In this document: piece after piece, positions 6,234-6,864 of the stretch | Layout: every line of letters starts with the position of its first letter | Numbering within the stretch: the stretch's first letter is position 1 | Origin: Bacteroidota bacterium | GTDB lineage: Bacteria > Bacteroidota > Bacteroidia > Chitinophagales > LD1 | DNA: 6,864 nt | NCBI GenBank assembly: GCA_003165135.1 | Contig: PLSN01000347.1 | Span: forward strand, 1-6,864 | Direction of reading: 5' to 3' | The notes under the pieces: generated by a model | Databases searched by the model: none | What the model saw: only the letters and a program-made list of their open reading frames with translations | Told to the model about the DNA's origin: nothing | Program-made: the position numbers and the translations under genes

Positions 6234-6264
6234 CAAAGATTAAACAAACGTTTAATTAAAACAA
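6234..6264 (-). promoter_or_regulatory. Candidate promoter of the efflux operon
   Basis: On the - strand AATCTTTG (6234-6241) is one base from the Bacteroidota -7 consensus TAnnTTTG, and a TTG (6262-6264) lies 20 bases upstream, near the expected -33 spacing. Transcription would then begin at or very near the ATG at 6229, giving little or no leader, which is a weakness. A promoter further upstream in 6265-6336 is possible. Confidence 0.25.
6239..6256. promoter_or_regulatory. Candidate TetR-type operator (perfect inverted repeat)
   Basis: ATTAAAC (6239-6245), spacer AAAC, GTTTAAT (6250-6256) is a perfect 7+7 inverted repeat of 18 bases, a size typical of operators of TetR-family dimers. It sits just upstream of the regulator gene and overlaps the candidate -7 box, as expected for autorepression. 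Related half-sites occur nearby: GTTTGAT at 6268-6274 and GTTTAAA at 6281-6287. Confidence 0.5.
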
Positions 6265-6277
6265 GTGTTTGATTAAA
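6251..6277. promoter_or_regulatory. Second, imperfect inverted repeat upstream of the regulator
   Basis: The left arm TTTAATTAAAACA (6251-6263) and right arm TGTTTGATTAAA (6266-6277) pair with one mismatch and one bulged base around a two-base spacer. It overlaps the right half of the perfect repeat at 6239-6256. It may be a second, weaker binding site, or may reflect only the low complexity of this AT-rich gap. Confidence 0.3.
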
Positions 6278-6290
6278 TTTGTTTAAACAT

Positions 6291-6307
6291 TCAATTCAAA
6301 TAATTGA
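6291..6307. repeat. Short inverted repeat in the gap between SIP and TetR genes
   Basis: TCAATT (6291-6296), CAAAT, AATTGA (6302-6307) has perfect 6-bp arms, and the 12-base palindrome CAAAAATTTTTG follows at 6317-6328. Together they lie 8-46 bases downstream of the siderophore-interacting protein stop. They could form weak AT-rich terminators or be protein-binding sites; the sequence does not decide. Confidence 0.25.
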
Positions 6308-6336
6308 TTTTCAAGACAAAAATTTTTGGTATTTGT

Positions 6337-6864
6337 TCAATCCATACCCGTCTTTCCCGGCATCCAAAAGCCCTTTGTGCGGACCGTGGCATTGGGCCAG
6401 TTGTCTCTGAAATGACGCCCCAGTGATTTGCAGACTCTGGCATCACCGGCCAGATAGATCACTGCACTCTCCGATAAATTGTTTTTAAGGGCATCTGCTT
6501 CCTTTATCAATGCTTCTGTCGGATCATAATCCAACAAGAGGAACTGAAACGGTCTGCTGCCATCTATATCTGCATAGTGGTCAGCAGCGTCATGAGCATA
6601 TGTGATACCAAAATTTATTTTGCCCGACACTATATGCCTCCTGATGGCATACATATGCGACAGGGCCGACGGATCGCCGATCATCAGGCTTGACTCAGCA
6701 GCATAGTCTATGGTCAGTTTGCCTTTCGGGCCCATATAGTAGACGTCCTCGCCGGTCCTGACCTGAGAAGCCCATGTGGCACCGATACCTGTCGAGTGTA
6801 CACATACGGCCATATCTGCAGTACCACGGCTACTGTTATGGTCCCAGATGGAATAGGTACGTAG
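6337..6864 (-). CDS. Siderophore-interacting protein (FAD/NAD(P)H ferric-siderophore reductase), 5' end outside window
   Basis: The frame stays open to the right edge, giving 175 residues of a protein normally about 240-270 long; about 60-90 N-terminal residues are missing. The fragment starts with RTYSIW (2-7), the FAD-binding RxYS/T motif of the family. A strand region follows with CVHSTGIGATWASQVRTGED (21-40) and GPKG (45-48), matching the HxxxGPxxxWA.....GD.....GPxG pattern of ViuB-type reductases. The NAD(P)H side shows SLMIGDPSALSHMYAI (59-74) and VIYLAGD (135-141), and the C-terminus has GFWMPGK (165-171), equivalent to the family's GYWrxG. Members release iron from imported ferric siderophores in the cytoplasm by reduction. 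It reads in the same direction as the efflux operon, but a gap of about 107 bases with its own palindromes suggests a separate unit. Any functional link to the pump, such as siderophore export, is speculation. Confidence 0.9.
   Translation of the reverse strand, partial: LRTYSIWDHNSSRGTADMAVCVHSTGIGATWASQVRTGEDVYYMGPKGKLTIDYAAESSLMIGDPSALSHMYAIRRHIVSGKINFGITYAHDAADHYADIDGSRPFQFLLLDYDPTEALIKEADALKNNLSESAVIYLAGDARVCKSLGRHFRDNWPNATVRTKGFWMPGKTGMD

Noticed and set aside
6281..6288. GTTTAAAC palindrome as a separate operator
   Set aside because: Eight-base AT-rich palindromes are expected by chance in this gap. It was kept only as a possible half-site in the operator cluster.
1246..6864. Biosynthetic or siderophore-export cluster joining the pump and the siderophore-interacting protein
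   Set aside because: Only one iron-related gene is visible, separated from the operon by a gap with its own palindromes. No siderophore synthesis or receptor gene lies in the window, so the link is not supported.

Overview
The window looks like a chromosomal segment of a Bacteroidota bacterium, plausibly near the Chitinophagales/Sphingobacteriales. This is inferred from three things: moderate GC coding DNA set in AT-rich gaps, start codons without a Shine-Dalgarno sequence, and Bacteroidota-like protein sequences. I cannot name a genus. Most of the window is ordinary. The least explained part is the non-coding DNA inside the efflux operon.

Left part (1-1220, + strand). The 3' end of a DsbA/thioredoxin-fold gene is followed at once by a hairpin. 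Next come a small VOC (glyoxalase-fold) protein and, 14 bases later, a Rossmann-fold NAD(P)-binding protein of the F420-dependent NADP reductase family, probably one transcript. That pair ends in a second hairpin with the same loop and compensated stem bases as the first.

Centre (1246-6229, - strand). A tripartite drug-efflux operon reads right to left: TetR/AcrR repressor, TolC-like outer-membrane channel, EmrA/HlyD-type periplasmic adaptor and EmrB-type 14-helix MFS permease (DHA2 family). The adaptor takes drug from the inner-membrane permease and passes it to the outer-membrane channel. The repressor gene comes first. The DNA just upstream of it holds a perfect 7+7 inverted repeat and further related half-sites, which suggests autoregulation of the whole operon.

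Between tolC and the adaptor, and between the adaptor and the permease, lie four arrays of contiguous heptamers. Each array has its own unit but all share the exact 7-base period, and each ends a few bases before an ATG on the operon strand. One of these ATGs opens an unrecognised 42-codon ORF (2896-3024).

Right edge (6337-6864, - strand). The 3' part of a siderophore-interacting protein (FAD/NAD(P)H ferric-siderophore reductase, ViuB type) runs off the window.
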